From positions 1,156,501 through 1,220,500 of the forward strand of contig OY735225.1 of assembly GCA_963457665.1 (NCBI GenBank): a DNA stretch of 64,000 nucleotides, read 5' to 3'. Made by a program: the position numbers and the translations under genes. This document shows positions 12,950 to 25,102 of this stretch, piece after piece; the stretch's first letter is position 1, and every line of letters starts with the position of its first letter. The notes beneath the pieces are model-generated. The model ran no database searches. It was not told the DNA's origin and saw only the letters and a program-made list of their open reading frames with translations. This DNA comes from Thysanoteuthis rhombus. Lineage: Eukaryota > Mollusca > Cephalopoda > Oegopsida > Thysanoteuthidae.

Positions 12950-13072
12950 TTCTCGAAAATTCATACAGACTAGCAAACATTCTGAATGAAACCCAGACAC
13001 GCAAACAGGTAGGTTTCCGGAGCGGGCATTCACCAATAGACCATCTACAGAAAGTCGATCAGCTGGATAGAA
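12950..13072 (+). mobile_element. Reverse-transcriptase fragment, RTE-like
   Basis: Translates as ANILNETQTRKQVGFRSGHS followed by PIDHLQ. This matches the conserved segment before the catalytic region of RTE-type reverse transcriptases (ILxExQxREQAGFRxGxSTxDHxH). Only this short piece was recognised, and it cannot be placed in family A or B. Confidence 0.7.
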
Positions 13073-13079
13073 AAAAGCA

Positions 13080-14205
13080 ACAATAAATAAGAAGAAAAAA
13101 ATATACAGTTGATTATCTAGTTTAGTGGGAGCAGGGCGTTTTTTTTTTATCTGTGTAGTAAACAACACAGAACTATCCTTATTTCTTTCCTCAACCTCAA
13201 ACATGTAAGCAGCATTTTCTCTGTACCGCTGCAGATTTTCCTCTGAAAAAGATGGCTGGCACCCGTCGAAATGCATCGAAAGCTGCCCATGGGATAATAA
13301 AAAGTTGAGATGTAACATCTGCTTTTTCTTGAGTTTCTCTCTTCACTTTCCAGTCGTCATTTTACATCCATAGTACAAACATAAGTATATATTGTAACGC
13401 AGATCTGATCCATTTCTGAAATAGATGCCCGAGATGACTGTAAAGGTCTACTGTTCCTTTAGAGCAGTTATCCGACAATATGACAGTTCGAGACACCCTA
13501 CTGAAGCAGATGCGCGCTGGTTATAAAGGTCTGCTACCTCTGTTGGTCGAAAAATAATTTCTAGTTCCGCTTGGCGTTAATTTGCTAAAAAAAACTCACT
13601 GTCTGGGCGACTTTCTGAGTATTTTGATAACTTAAACCTAAAATAAGCAAGGACACTGGTGGTAGTCCTATTTTTTGAATTATTCATCACCTTGGTTAGG
13701 GTACTTGTGGGGTATGCTGAGTGCTCAAATGTCTTGAAGACTAGGTCGTGGAGGGGGTTAAGGTTCTCGGTGATGTAGATTTAAATGATACAGTAAGAGT
13801 TTTAACTTAGTTTAAGTCCAAGTCTAGGCTTTTACAGGAATCTCTTCTAAGCATATCTATCCGATACCACACTCTAAAAATTACCTTGCTTTTATAAGTT
13901 GTTGTAAACTTTTTTATGATAAGGAATTAAATATACCACTCCAAAGCTAGACAGGCTGACTGATTGTGGTATTTGCCTATTATTTCTCTTAGTTCATGCC
14001 TTACAACCTCATATCTTCTTACCCCTGACTCTTTTCCTTTCTTCTTTTACCTCGAGTTTTACATATCTCGCTTTGTCTTCCATCTTTCTTCAATTGGCAT
14101 TCTCATTGGAGAATTTTACAGAATAGTTTGAAACAGTTGAATTTAGGAGTCTAACTTATTATTTCGATATTATGAGTTAGGGTGATAATAGTAATAGAAA
14201 AAAAT
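13080..14205. other. Non-coding stretch, no gene seen
   Basis: AT-rich sequence. No repeat, RNA or coding feature could be supported. Confidence 0.4.
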
Positions 14206-14209
14206 AATA

Positions 14210-14998
14210 ATACGGCAACAAGTTTCAGCAGAGGCTATTCAACAATAGATCAACTACACACAATAAATCAACTAATCAAAAAGTCATTAGAATGCAACAG
14301 ATCACGCTGACTTTTGTAGATTGTGAAAAAGCGTTTGATTAGATAGAACACACGATTGTCTCCAAACCGTTGCAAGAACAATGCGTTAACGAGATTCACA
14401 TACAAATCACTCAAAACATATAAGAAAATGGCTCTGCAATAACTAAAAGATACCAACAAGATGAAGATAAGATAAGGAGTAAGACAAGGGGATACAATAT
14501 CACCCAAACTATTTACAGCGAGCCTAACTTCGTAATTCACTTTACCAATGTGCTTAAAGCGTAAAGTATTCAATGAACGTATAAAAGCTATGACCAACAG
14601 ATTCAAAACCAGGAAATTAACGAGAAACTTAGAACCAACTTAGATTCACAGAAAGAGCCATGGAAAGAGCCATGCTAGGGATAACTCAAAGAAATATGAA
14701 AAGATCAATAGAGATCTGGGAGAATACTAGAAAGAATGATATTATACAAATATTCAAGCAACAGAAATAGAGATGGACCTGACACTTAGCTGGAATAGCA
14801 GAATAACAACAGAGAAAGCCAAAGGTTGGCCAATTGGTGTCTATGGGACAGTAAACGCCGTAAGAAAAGATCAGACACAAAGTGGAGGGATAAGATGGAA
14901 AAGTTTTCCAGTAAGACATGACAGAAGTGAACGCAATCACGGTCATTACGAGATGAGAAGGAGATGGGAATAACTTTTTACTGACTTATAACGATTGA
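14210..14998 (+). mobile_element. RTE-like LINE family B, decayed copy
   Basis: It opens with an RT segment reading SRGYSTIDQLHTINQLIKKS, then a frame-disturbed FVDCEKAFD-like motif. Further on come RAMERAMLGITQRN (about 14653-14695) and DIIQIFKQQK, the C-terminal region of this LINE type. Numerous stops and frameshifts are present. It ends beside GATTGATGATGATG and a (TA)n tract. The C-terminal text resembles the copy near 44960-45420 more than family A. Confidence 0.8.
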
Positions 14999-15000
14999 TG

Positions 15001-15006
<6 letters not shown>

Positions 15007-15063
<57 letters not shown>
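15007..15063. repeat. (TA)n microsatellite
   Basis: An uninterrupted TA dinucleotide run of about 57 bases directly downstream of a LINE tail. Confidence 0.95.
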
Positions 15064-15068
<5 letters not shown>

Positions 15069-15540
15069 AATTATTTTTGAGGATTGAATGAGGATAAAGA
15101 TTTAGGAGCGGTTGAGGAATACATCTACTTTCATTAACCTCTTTCTTACTGTTTTTTGAAATTCTGAAAATGTTCTGTTTTTCTTCCCGGAATTTATACG
15201 AGCGCCATTTTTGACATCAGGTGTGCGCGGGTATGACATTCTCACAATCAAATTTTCGTAAATAAAAGAATTAATGAGTGAAAAACAGAACATTTCAGTA
15301 TTCAAGAAAGATGGTGGAATGACAAAACCAGTTCTGTTTAATTTATCCAATTTTGACGGTTAGGAAATCCATGTTTGCTGAACCTTTTTCTCTCTCGTAA
15401 ACTAGAAAATATAAAGCATTTCCATTGTGTTCATGGTTTTGCGACTGGTTTGAGAAATCTTCCGACCATTTTAGTCCCCATGATAATACCAGAAGATTCA
15501 CAAAAATTGGACTACAGTGTTGATATTTATCCAGCGTAAC
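15064..15540. other. Non-coding stretch, no gene seen
   Basis: No supported feature. An 82-codon minus-strand open frame at 15102-15350 has no recognisable domain. Confidence 0.35.
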
Positions 15541-15544
15541 TAAG

Positions 15545-15665
15545 TCTGGCGAGAGGCTATAATAATTGGGCTCGTAGCGAGGATTGAATTCGTGATACTA
15601 ACGAATCGGTCTGCGTGTAGAACTTGGTAAACTTCTCACCATCGTAGATACACCGAAGTATTTTC
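15545..15665 (-). repeat. tRNA-like SINE fragment
   Basis: Read on the minus strand, an A-box-like TACGATGGTGAGAAG is followed by a B-box-like GAATTCAATCCTCG (plus-strand CGAGGATTGAATTC near 15577). The spacing is longer than in a tRNA. It is a degenerate SINE head rather than a tRNA gene. Confidence 0.5.
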
Positions 15666-16760
15666 TAAGTTTAGCTTATTCTGGTAGAAGGTTTTACTTG
15701 AGGGGCACATAATGAGGAACGTGTTCACTACAGAAGTAATAATCTGCTCGAATAGCTTTCTAACCACTACCCTGCGGTAAGGCAAAACGTCCGTCTCTCA
15801 GGATATAACTCCCGTTGATAATGAGGTCCCGGTTTTCATTGCATGCGTTAGCGACCGTTGCAAGTTTCAAGACTGGTCGAGACCAAGACTTTATTCTTAT
15901 AAGTTTCGATGGCCACCCCCTTAGCGGGATGCTGGTCCACCGATAGGATATCCTTTCACTAATCACACAGCTTAGAGTGTTATCAATTAGCTGCTGAGTG
16001 CACAGGGAAACTTGTCCTGATGAAGAGTTTTTTGCACTCTTTCTTCACTCTCGGTTCTTGTCTTACAATATTTCAACTTAATTCTTCTCTGTCTTTCAAG
16101 CTTTTTTAAGATGGAAGACATCACTACGATGTTATGAACCAAAAGTAAAACTTTTGCAAATTAATATCATAAAATGATTACATAAGTTTTCATTGTCATT
16201 TCTAACAGCATTTCTCCTCAAGAACTCGTGTTGAAAATAAACAGTCTTCTGCGTCAGAGATTGTCTGCGCAATTTACGCTTTAAGCTTTTATCATGTACA
16301 GCGTCTATACTAATTTCCTCCTTTTTGCGAACCTCATCCTAACAATTACTGTATATTTTTTGTGTACATGAATTACGCATATCCCTACGATGTAAATGTT
16401 GCATTTTTTTTAAAACTCAAATTTTGTTATACTCTAAGTAAAAGATTAATTTTTCACGATATTTCAGCTAAATCCTCCTCCATTTTGCAAACATTTTGCA
16501 AATGTCTTTACGATGCGAATGTTGAAGAATTCTCACTTACCGTACGCTGTTCTTGAGACAAAGACTGCGTGTCAGCCAGTCTCTTGGGGAGGGGCAGTTA
16601 CATACCGACTCGTCATCCGGCAAATATGCAACGGGATTGACTCCGTCGGTCGAAATATTGCAGACGTCGGCTTCACAAAGAATATTATTGACACGTCATC
16701 CTGCTTGATTTCTTTCTTATTACGTCACATCGACAGAGAAGTTTAAAACAGAAGAAAAAC
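15666..16760. other. Non-coding stretch, no gene seen
   Basis: Short open frames only. No repeat or gene could be supported. Confidence 0.35.
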
Positions 16761-16764
16761 ACCA

Positions 16765-17400
16765 TTGTATTAATTTTGTCAACTATTTACCTTCAGCTCA
16801 ATCGTCCAACTGTAAAGTTGACTTGGTTTCCGTACAATTACAGTTTTGCCTCAACAAAAATCGATGAGTCAATTCACTAAATACCATGATTTACACAAAA
16901 ACTGATGACGAGTCAAACAACAACTAAAATGGTAATGTCAGATTTCTTCGATGCGATGAATAGATTAAAAAAAGAATATATTTATGGAAAATTATTGCAT
17001 GGAGGAAATTAAATCTGTTTTGGGACTTTTTGCAACTTTTCGATTTAATGAAGAGAGGAAATTTGACCTCAGGGTAGCCAAGCTTGTTTTCAGTTGTTTT
17101 CATTACAACTCGACTAGGGCCTTCATTTTACAGCAGCGAGCATCTGTGTTGAAATGGTGAATAAGCTCTCGGTGAGATTCTAAGATTAAGATGAAGACAT
17201 TCATATTAATGAGGTGAGCGAGTTTGACCTCAGTGCAGCCAAGCTTGTTTTCAGTTTTCTGCTTGTTTTTACAACTCGATTTGGGTGTTCACTTTACAGA
17301 AGCGAACTAACTAATCTGAACAGAAATGGTGAATAAGCTCTCAGTGAGATTCTAAGATTAATATGAAGATAAGTGATAGTTAAAAGTAATACAATGGTTT
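16765..17400. mobile_element. Non-autonomous TIR element, family T2, long copy
   Basis: The left end ACCATTGTATTAATTTTGTC reappears inverted at the right end (GATAGTTAAAAGTAATACAA followed by TGGT, about 17370-17393). Inside, a unit of about 165 bp is tandemly duplicated: TTTGACCTCAGGGTAGCCAA near 17052 and TTTGACCTCAGTGCAGCCAA near 17222. Each is followed by AAGCTTGTTTTCAG and, later, GGTGAATAAGCTCTC. A shorter relative with the same ends lies at 46765-46960. Confidence 0.6.
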
Positions 17401-17739
17401 ATAATACTTCATCAAATATTGAAGAAGTCATGCAGTTGAATAAGCTTCGGTCAACTAATTTACAAAATATTTTCTTACAGATCAACACCCCCTCTCTATG
17501 TGGAACAATTGACACTACTGCTTTGCCGAATGCATTGAAGCCAAGGCTGTAAACATGTATTTCATGAGGTGGCAAATTACTTGCTCATACCCGAACTCAA
17601 TCATGTGATGTCATTAACTTTATGACTTTGACGTCGAAACGAATTGCTCGAAACGCTATGACTACGATGGAAAGAATAATTTGAATTGTTCGAACATAGA
17701 TTAGTAACAATTACATTTGTTCGAAACTAGAACTTGGAC
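17401..17739. other. Non-coding stretch, no gene seen
   Basis: No feature supported. It borders the 5' end of the LINE that follows. Confidence 0.35.
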
Positions 17740-20430
17740 AGTTCGAATCTTCACAGCAAACACTTCACCCAGAAAACATCCATTCCTGCTGGGTCATCGG
17801 CCCCAGAAGGCCCAGCCACATCACTCACCTTGGGTGGGGATGATGTACTCTGAAAGTGACTACCCAAACACTTCACCAAGAGAAACATCCGTTTCTACCA
17901 GGTCATCGGTCCAACAGCGACCACACAAACATAGCCCAAAAGTATCATTAAAAGAACAACATTATACATTGGCACCTACAACGTCAGAACACTGTCAATT
18001 GACATCTAGAAAATGAAATCAAAAACGTCAAATGGGACATTATAGGCATTAGCCAGATGAGTGGACCGGAGAAGAAATAATCGGACTGGAGAGCTAATAT
18101 CTTCTCTCCAACTACATAAGAGACGAAGTAAAACAAAGTGGAGTTGGCTTTCTCATCAATAAAGACAACGTAGTAAGCTTCGAAGCTATCTCTGACTGCA
18201 TAGACACTGTCACCGTACAACTTTTAAAGAGGTACCAACTGAATATTATCCAAGTCTACGCTCCCACTTTGTATTTACCCCAAAGGAAATAGACAATTTC
18301 TATAACTTGACTTGAACTCCCTACTCCTTAGATACCAGAAAATATTTCAATGTCATCAACGCACAGGTAGGACAAGCAAATGAAAACTACGTCAGTAAAT
18401 TCGGACATGTAACGCCGAAAAATGTTCCACACTAAACCACAAACACTAAACATACCAAAAGAGCACATTCGATCCTTCAAGCTTGAACAGAAAAACAGAC
18501 ATAAAATTCTTACTGAACAAGACGACACCAACATCAACGAATTCAACAACAAAATAACAGCATCTATAGTAGAAGTCGCCACCAGATTTAAACCAACGAG
18601 CACACAAACCATTCATAAATTGTCGGATGAAACAAAGAATCTCATGGAAAAACGCAGAAATATCAATCCACCGACAACAAGAGAGAAAACTGGAGAGACC
18701 GAACTAAATAAAATAATCAAGAAGAAAAGAAGGGAAGACAGAAGAAGATACACGACAACATTCATTGAGTCAACTCTCGATAAAGGTCAAGGTTTTAAAG
18801 CTATAAACAAAGGTCTCAATTCAGGATGGAAGCAAATAATCAGCATATTCGAGGGAAATGGAGACCTAACAACAGACAGACATGATGGTCGAACGTGCCA
18901 AAGAATTCTGCCAAAATCTCTATTCATCCAAACGAGGACTACAAGACAATGAATAGGATACGCAAGATGCGAACAATTAGTTCGAGGAATTCCCAGAAGT
19001 AACCCCGCGGGAGGTGAAACAAGCCATCAAACAAAGAAAGGAAAGGCTCCCGGACCAGACATCACCATCGACCTACTCAGAAAAGCGGGTAAGGTCATTA
19101 TTAGGCAACTCTGACCGAATAGCCAGCATCACCATACAACTTGTCCCTAAAAGAAAGTAAAGTCCCAGATCATTGGAACACTGCAATCATAATGCTTTTA
19201 TATAAAAAAAGGAAACCCAAAAGATCAACAATCAGACCTATGAGCCTACTCAACTTCATATATAAACTTTTCACAAAAATCATCACCAGCCGAATCACAA
19301 AAACACTTGATGAAAACCAACCACAGGAGCAAGCTGGCTTTAGAAGAAGCTACTCGACCATGGACCACCTGCATTCGATAAATCATCTGAAAGAAAAAGC
19401 AGAAGAATACCATTCGCTATAGCATTTATTGACTCCAAAAAGGCCTTCGACTCTGTGGAAATCCCTAAGGTCATGGAGGTCATCACTCTTCTAGGTGTAA
19501 ATTTAGTATACGTCAAAATGCTGCAACATACATACAGTCAAAGCAGCTTCCTTTGTCAGGCTACATAAAGACTCGGAGCCCTTTCAACTCCAGAAAGGGA
19601 TTAAACAAGGTGATACCAGCTCACCCAAACTCATCACAGCCAGCCTCGAGACTGGGAGAATAAAGGAATCAAAATAGACGGCGAATATCTAAACAACCTC
19701 AGAATAGCAGACGACATTGCCCTTTATACAGAGAACCAACACGACCTCCAACCAATGGTGCATAAACTGAACGAGGAGAGCATCAAATTCGGCCTACATA
19801 TGAACTTCAGCAAGACGAAGATCATATGCAACAACCACATCGGAAATGAAAACACTATGATCAGAATCGAGGACACAGAACTGAAGAAAGTAGATCAATA
19901 CATCTGCCTAGGACAACGAACTTGGACGACAAGCCTTTGGTAGAGCAAGCTCAACCTTCAAAAACAAGAAGATCCCATCAATCCTAAAAGGAATGGTATA
20001 CAACCAATGCATCCTCCCCAGAGTCATCTATGGAGCTGAACCATGGAACCTAACCAAGAGACAGACCCGCTAATTGAGAAGCATGCAACTTGCATACGGA
20101 AGAATACTGCTGAACCTCGCACGGAGAGACCACAAGACAGCACAATACATCCGGGAGAAGACAGGAGTCAGGGACATCATAGAATCCATTAGAGATCTCA
20201 AATAGCAATGGGCTGGCCATATTGCAAGAATGGCAGACTACCCATGTACATCATAACTCATGACATGGATCCTCAGAGATCAAATGCGTAACCAAGGTCG
20301 GCAGAGTAGTAGATGGAGAGACGAGCTAGACAAATTTAGAAAATACTGGCTCCGCGACACCCACGATAGGGAAGTGTGGCGAATCTTGGGGAAGTTCTAT
20401 GTCCACCGACGGACATTAAGAGACTAATTT
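17740..20430 (+). mobile_element. RTE-like LINE family A, near full-length but dead
   Basis: The 5' leader (17745-17935) holds two diverged copies of an ACACTTCACC...GGTCATCGG unit. The endonuclease start reads IGTYNVRTL near 17970. A 176-codon fragment at 18422-18952 (SFKLEQKN, NEFNNKI, KKRREDRRRY) is the linker between endonuclease and reverse transcriptase. Reverse-transcriptase pieces follow: VPDHWNTAIIMLLYKK and QAGFRRSYSTMDHLHS (19141-19422), AFIDSKKAFDSVE (about 19420-19460), and the catalytic-site region LRIADDIALYTEN (about 19700-19735), where sister copies read FADD. The 3' end carries the decayed MAD...WRDE...LWRILG region and stops near 20430. Multiple stops and frameshifts make it inactive. 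The exact clade (RTE, RTE-X or similar) is not settled by eye. Confidence 0.85.
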
Positions 20431-20439
20431 TGATGAGGA

Positions 20440-21695
20440 GGAGATGGAGTCCGATCAACACAGCCAGGGTTTGCCGTAGTAAAATGCCTGTACTATTTTC
20501 TATCCCCAAAACTAATCCTTGGCAAAACAGCTGATGATCCCCACGATAATATCTAACGTACGATATTAGGATCCAAATTTGAACAACAATAATATTTATT
20601 ATTCTGTTAGAACACCAAATATTTGAACATAGTACATCAAAAAGGGCGGAAAATAACCGACTTGCACGAAACGGCATCATAGTATGATGTGGAGGACTTT
20701 TTGGATTAAAAAAATTACGAAATCTCTAAACTGAAGTTCTTTTTCATCTAAAGTGCAAAGTGCATGACTCTGTGTATAATACAAATCAGATATATGATAT
20801 AATGTAATACTTTATCCGATGTTGGATGAGTTTATTCCATAAAATACTCGATCCATTAAAGATCAAACATGGAGTTGATTTAAAGTAAAGCTTAAAACAT
20901 GATAAAATAAAGGATTTGTTACACAAACACGTTTATGTTTCCGTCCTCTTTGGGCTTCTTCATGTGAATTATTTGGTTTATTTTAGATTCTTGTTTAGAA
21001 TATTTTTACGGGGGTTCAATTTTTCTAGGTTGTAATATGTTCTTTTTATTCTTTTTGTACATTGTTTTTTCTAATTTTGTCAAATGATTGGTCATTGTTT
21101 ATTATGTCTACTCTGTGACCTTCCGTCTGCGTGTTGTTTGAATTTTTTAATTACTTGCATTCATTTTTTTATATTGTATCGAAGCAAAGATTGATAAATG
21201 CGATTTTTAGTATCATTAGGTTCCATGACTTCAAACTTGGCCATTTCGCAGCTAAGTCACAAACAACATCAACGGCACTTGTGGACTGATGTCTGCCACG
21301 GAATGGAGAAAATTCACTTTTGTTGATCTTGATCTCCACGACCTGGTCGTGGTCGCGAGCCGTCAGTCGATAATGAAGACTAGAGAGCAGCTATGGAAGC
21401 TCTTCTAGAAACAAATACTTCGGCGCTGGGCGTTGCCTATGCAACAATCGGCATCTGGCACAATCGGCGAAGTGAAGAAAATATAGTAGGTACCCCATGA
21501 TTTGATCGATGATAAGCAGATTACAAGGTTTGACTCTTGGTGATATTTTCTTGTTCGTTCAAAAAATGTCCCTTTTCTTGTTCGTGTGTCCAATGTTGAT
21601 GATGAGTGATTTCTGTAAGATAATCGGAGATGTGGCTTTCTTCGGGTCGACAGACTTGCACCATCTTAACCTTCTCAACATCAAATCTTCACCCC
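20440..21695. other. Non-coding stretch, no gene seen
   Basis: No supported gene. A small inverted repeat, CCACGACC-T-GGTCGTGG, lies at about 21337-21353. It is too short to interpret. Confidence 0.4.
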
Positions 21696-21699
21696 CCAA

Positions 21700-23890
21700 A
21701 GATCTTTTATCGTCCTTCGTTGGACATAGACCTTCCTCAGGATTCGCCTGAACTCTCTATCATGGGCATCTCAGAGCCAATACTTTCTGAATTCGTCTTC
21801 TTCGTCTCTCCATCTAGTATTCTATCGGCTTTGGTTTAGCATGTAATCTCTGGGGATCCATGTTGGAATCGTGATATCCATGCCCTGCTATTCTTGCATC
21901 ATGACCAGCCCATTGCCATCTGGGTTTTCTAATGGTTTCTATGATGTTTTGGACTGTTTTTCCCTAATATAGTGTGCTGTCATTGTAATCTCTCCATGTG
22001 AGGTCGAACCTGATTCTTTCATGAGCATGTTGCATGGTACTCAGTTTATGGATCAGCCTCTTGGTTAGATCCCATGTTTCAGCTCCATAGAAGACTATCG
22101 GGATGCAGTGGTTGTATACTCTTTTTTAGGACTAATGTGATTTTCTTATTTTTGAAGGTTGAGCTTTCCATCCCAGAGTGATTTGCTGGTGCTGCAATTG
22201 AGTAATTCATCACGACTTCTTCCAAGCTGATCAGTGGATCACGGCTGAGTCCTAATGTCGTGATATAGAATTGATGCATTAAAGGTTGAAAACATTTTGA
22301 CCAGCGGCAGTAAAGAGAAATGGAACTATAGTACTACAGGATAATGCGAGATCTCATACTCCACAAACCACTCGGCAAAAATTGATGCATTCAGAGGTTG
22401 TGGCCTGCTTCATCCTCCTTAATAACTAAACCTGTCTGCTACTGCTTACCACCTTTTCCAGGCCTTAGATGCACATATGCCTCGTCTCAGCAGTTTGTCT
22501 AATTCCGTGACCCCCAGTCTTCACGTAGCCTGATAAAGGAGCTGCTGTGATTGTTTATATGTTGCCGTAGTCTTACATGTGCGGGGTCTACACTTTGTAG
22601 AGTAACAGCCTCAATGACGATGTGATTACTTTTTTTGAGTAGGTCAATAGTGATCTGGTCTAGGGGCTTTTCCTTTCTTTGTTTTATGGTTCGTTTCACC
22701 TCCCATGGTGTAACTTCTGGGAAATCCTCGAACTGATTGCTCGCAACTTGCGTATCCTGTTCGTTGTTTAGCAGTTCTTGTTTGGGGAGGTGGAGTTTTT
22801 GGTAGAATTCTTGGGAACGTTTGAAAATCCTGTCTCCGTCTGTTGTTAAGTCTCCTTTTTCTTCGATTTTACCAGTTATTTGTTTTCGTTGTGTACTGAG
22901 AGCTTTGTTTACAGCTTTGCAGACCCGACTTTTTTCAAGGGTCGTTTCAATCATTGCTGTCGTGTATTTTCTTTTGTTTCCCCTTTGGTTTTTTTTATTA
23001 TTGTTTTTATTTTTTATTTTATTGTTTTATTCAGTTTGGTTGCTTCAATTTCTCTTTTTTTATCGGTGGATTGAGGTTTCTGCGTTTTTCCATGAGATTC
23101 TTTGTTTCATCCGAGAATCTATTAATGGTCTGTGTGCTTTATGATTTAAATATGATGGCGACTTTGATTAGAGAGGCAGTTATTTTGTTGTTGAATTTGT
23201 TGATGTTGGTGTCGTTCTTCTCTGGTCCGGTAAGAATTTCATATCTGTTTTTCAGTTCAAGCTTGAAGGATTAAGTGAGCTTTTTGGGTATGTTTAGTGG
23301 TTGCAGTTTGGTGTGGAACATTTTTCTGCGTTTTTTATCAGTGTTAATTTGCATTTTAAATCTTACCATTCTGTGGTTGCTTCCTACCTTAACTTGATTT
23401 AGGACTTGTATGTCTTTGACAGTGTTACTTTTGTCCTCTAGGGTGTCGTCCATTTTGTTCTTTGTTTAGTCGTTGGGACTCTTCCAAATCCATTTTCTAT
23501 TGGGTTTTTTCTTGAAGAAAGTGTCCATGATTTTGAAACCGTTCGCAGTTTACAAAATCCCTCATTCCATACTTTATATCCGAACTCACCGACACAACAT
23601 TCATTTCCTTGTCCGACCTGTGCGCTGAAGACTCCCATGATGACATTGAAATATTTTCTGGTGTCTTGGAGTAGGGAGTTCAAGTCATCATAGAAATTGT
23701 CTATTTCCTCTTGGGTTGACTGTGAAATGGGATCATAGACTTGGATGATATTCAGTTTGTACCTCGTTGAGAGTTGTACAGTGACCGTGGCTAAACAATC
23801 AAAGACAGCTTCGATGCTTACAATGCTGTGTTTGAGTTCCTTATTGATGATATAAGTAACTTAGTTCTTTTATAGTTATCGGGGCCAGCA
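21700..23890 (-). mobile_element. RTE-like LINE family A, internally deleted copy
   Basis: On the minus strand from about 23890, endonuclease pieces read NFYDDLNSLLQDTRKYFNVI and then QVGQGNE. They continue to VKVGSNHRMVRFKMQI (23271-23453), a motif near the end of the endonuclease domain. A 151-codon linker frame (22499-22954) follows. It jumps from KKSNHIVIEAVTLQ straight to SVDPAHVRLRQHI and SFIRLRED, so the central reverse-transcriptase region is missing. The element resumes at FKNKKI near 22160 and ends at about 21705 with a sequence matching the 3' end of the copy at 27500-28572. Its 5' end abuts an LTR copy. Confidence 0.85.
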
Positions 23891-23954
23891 GTTTTCGGTA
23901 TGATGGTTGATATATAGTTCTAGTTGAAGAATGGGTTCCCACTGTGTTATGGCC

Positions 23955-24851
23955 AGCACGTTGACGTCACTGGAGATGTCAAAGGAGGAAGGGAGACGCA
24001 TGAAGAGATGCACCCCAAAGTATGAATGTGGACGTAGAGATGTAACAAAGAGAGATAAATGAACAAATAAAACGTACATTTAATACATTAACAATAATGA
24101 CGTTACAGGACTGAAATGGAAATACATATCAGACAACGTAGATACGATCGTGTCAAGAGAAGACGAGAGAAGATGGGAGATAGCTTCTAAGCGAATGTTG
24201 GGAGCTTGGTACCATGATAGTTGCAGTCATCAGAGTCGGAACGGAGCTGCCTGAAAAGCTGTGAAATCCGTAAGACTTGGAGCGTACCAAGGAATGGTTA
24301 TGGAGACCAGGTTCAGTGTATACTGCCAAGTTGTGGGTGATGTATTTGGAATCGCATGTAAACAATTTGGTGCCCATTCTCTGACCCTAGAAAACACGCG
24401 GCGGACAAATTATGAAAGACAGAAAACACATGGATTCAATCCATCTGTGCTTCCCGAAGTGAGGAGAATTGGGAGACAGATCATCGTGACTTGTTCAGTA
24501 GAGTTACATTCACGAGAGATCGAGGTGTATACACATTTGGAGCTATTGGTGAAAACATGGTTGAATAGCTGTGCGTATCTGAGATACATCGACATCGGTG
24601 AAGTGAAATAGACAACGTTAGTACAGTGATTGGTCACGGTGGAAAATGGTGAAGTTTGGATCGGCCAGGGCGGGGGGCAAAATGATACCGATTTTAGAGA
24701 GGAGGAAAGAGAAAGAGAGAGAGTAATTGGCTAGAAGTGCTAATAAACAGTTGAACACGTGTGTTCAGGGCTTTTATAGGAGGTCGTCATAGGAAGTGAT
24801 GTTTTTGATATCTAGCTAAAATTCTTCATTTAAAATACAAGGGGTGCTGCA
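23955..24851 (-). mobile_element. Solo-LTR-like element, family G1, copy B
   Basis: On the minus strand it starts TGCAGCACCCC at 24851. It carries a clear TATAAAAGCCCTGAAC (plus-strand GGGCTTTTATAGG near 24768-24780) and keeps CTCCAGTGACGTCA at about 23960. There the similarity to copies A and C stops, so the 3' part is missing and the end lies within about 65 bp of the 5' end of the LINE at 21700-23890. No coding sequence is present. Confidence 0.6.
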
Positions 24852-25102
24852 ATGAGAAAGCCTACTCCACTTCGTTTTACTTTCTCTTTTCCGTAGTTGT
24901 CAAGAAGATGTTTGCTCTTTAGCTATGTTATTTAATTTTCTAACAATACAACTAGTAATGCCATATCGTTGATTTTATTTCTATTTTTAATAAAATTGTT
25001 GTTTTTATAATATTTCAATTTGAACTTTTCCTTGTGCCTGCAATTTCCAATTAATTCATGTTTTTGTTTAATATCGATTTTCTGCTTATGATTTTATAAT
25101 GT

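Noticed and set aside
21337..21353. Short perfect inverted repeat CCACGACC-T-GGTCGTGG
   Set aside because: Eight-base arms occur by chance in 64 kb and there is no supporting context.
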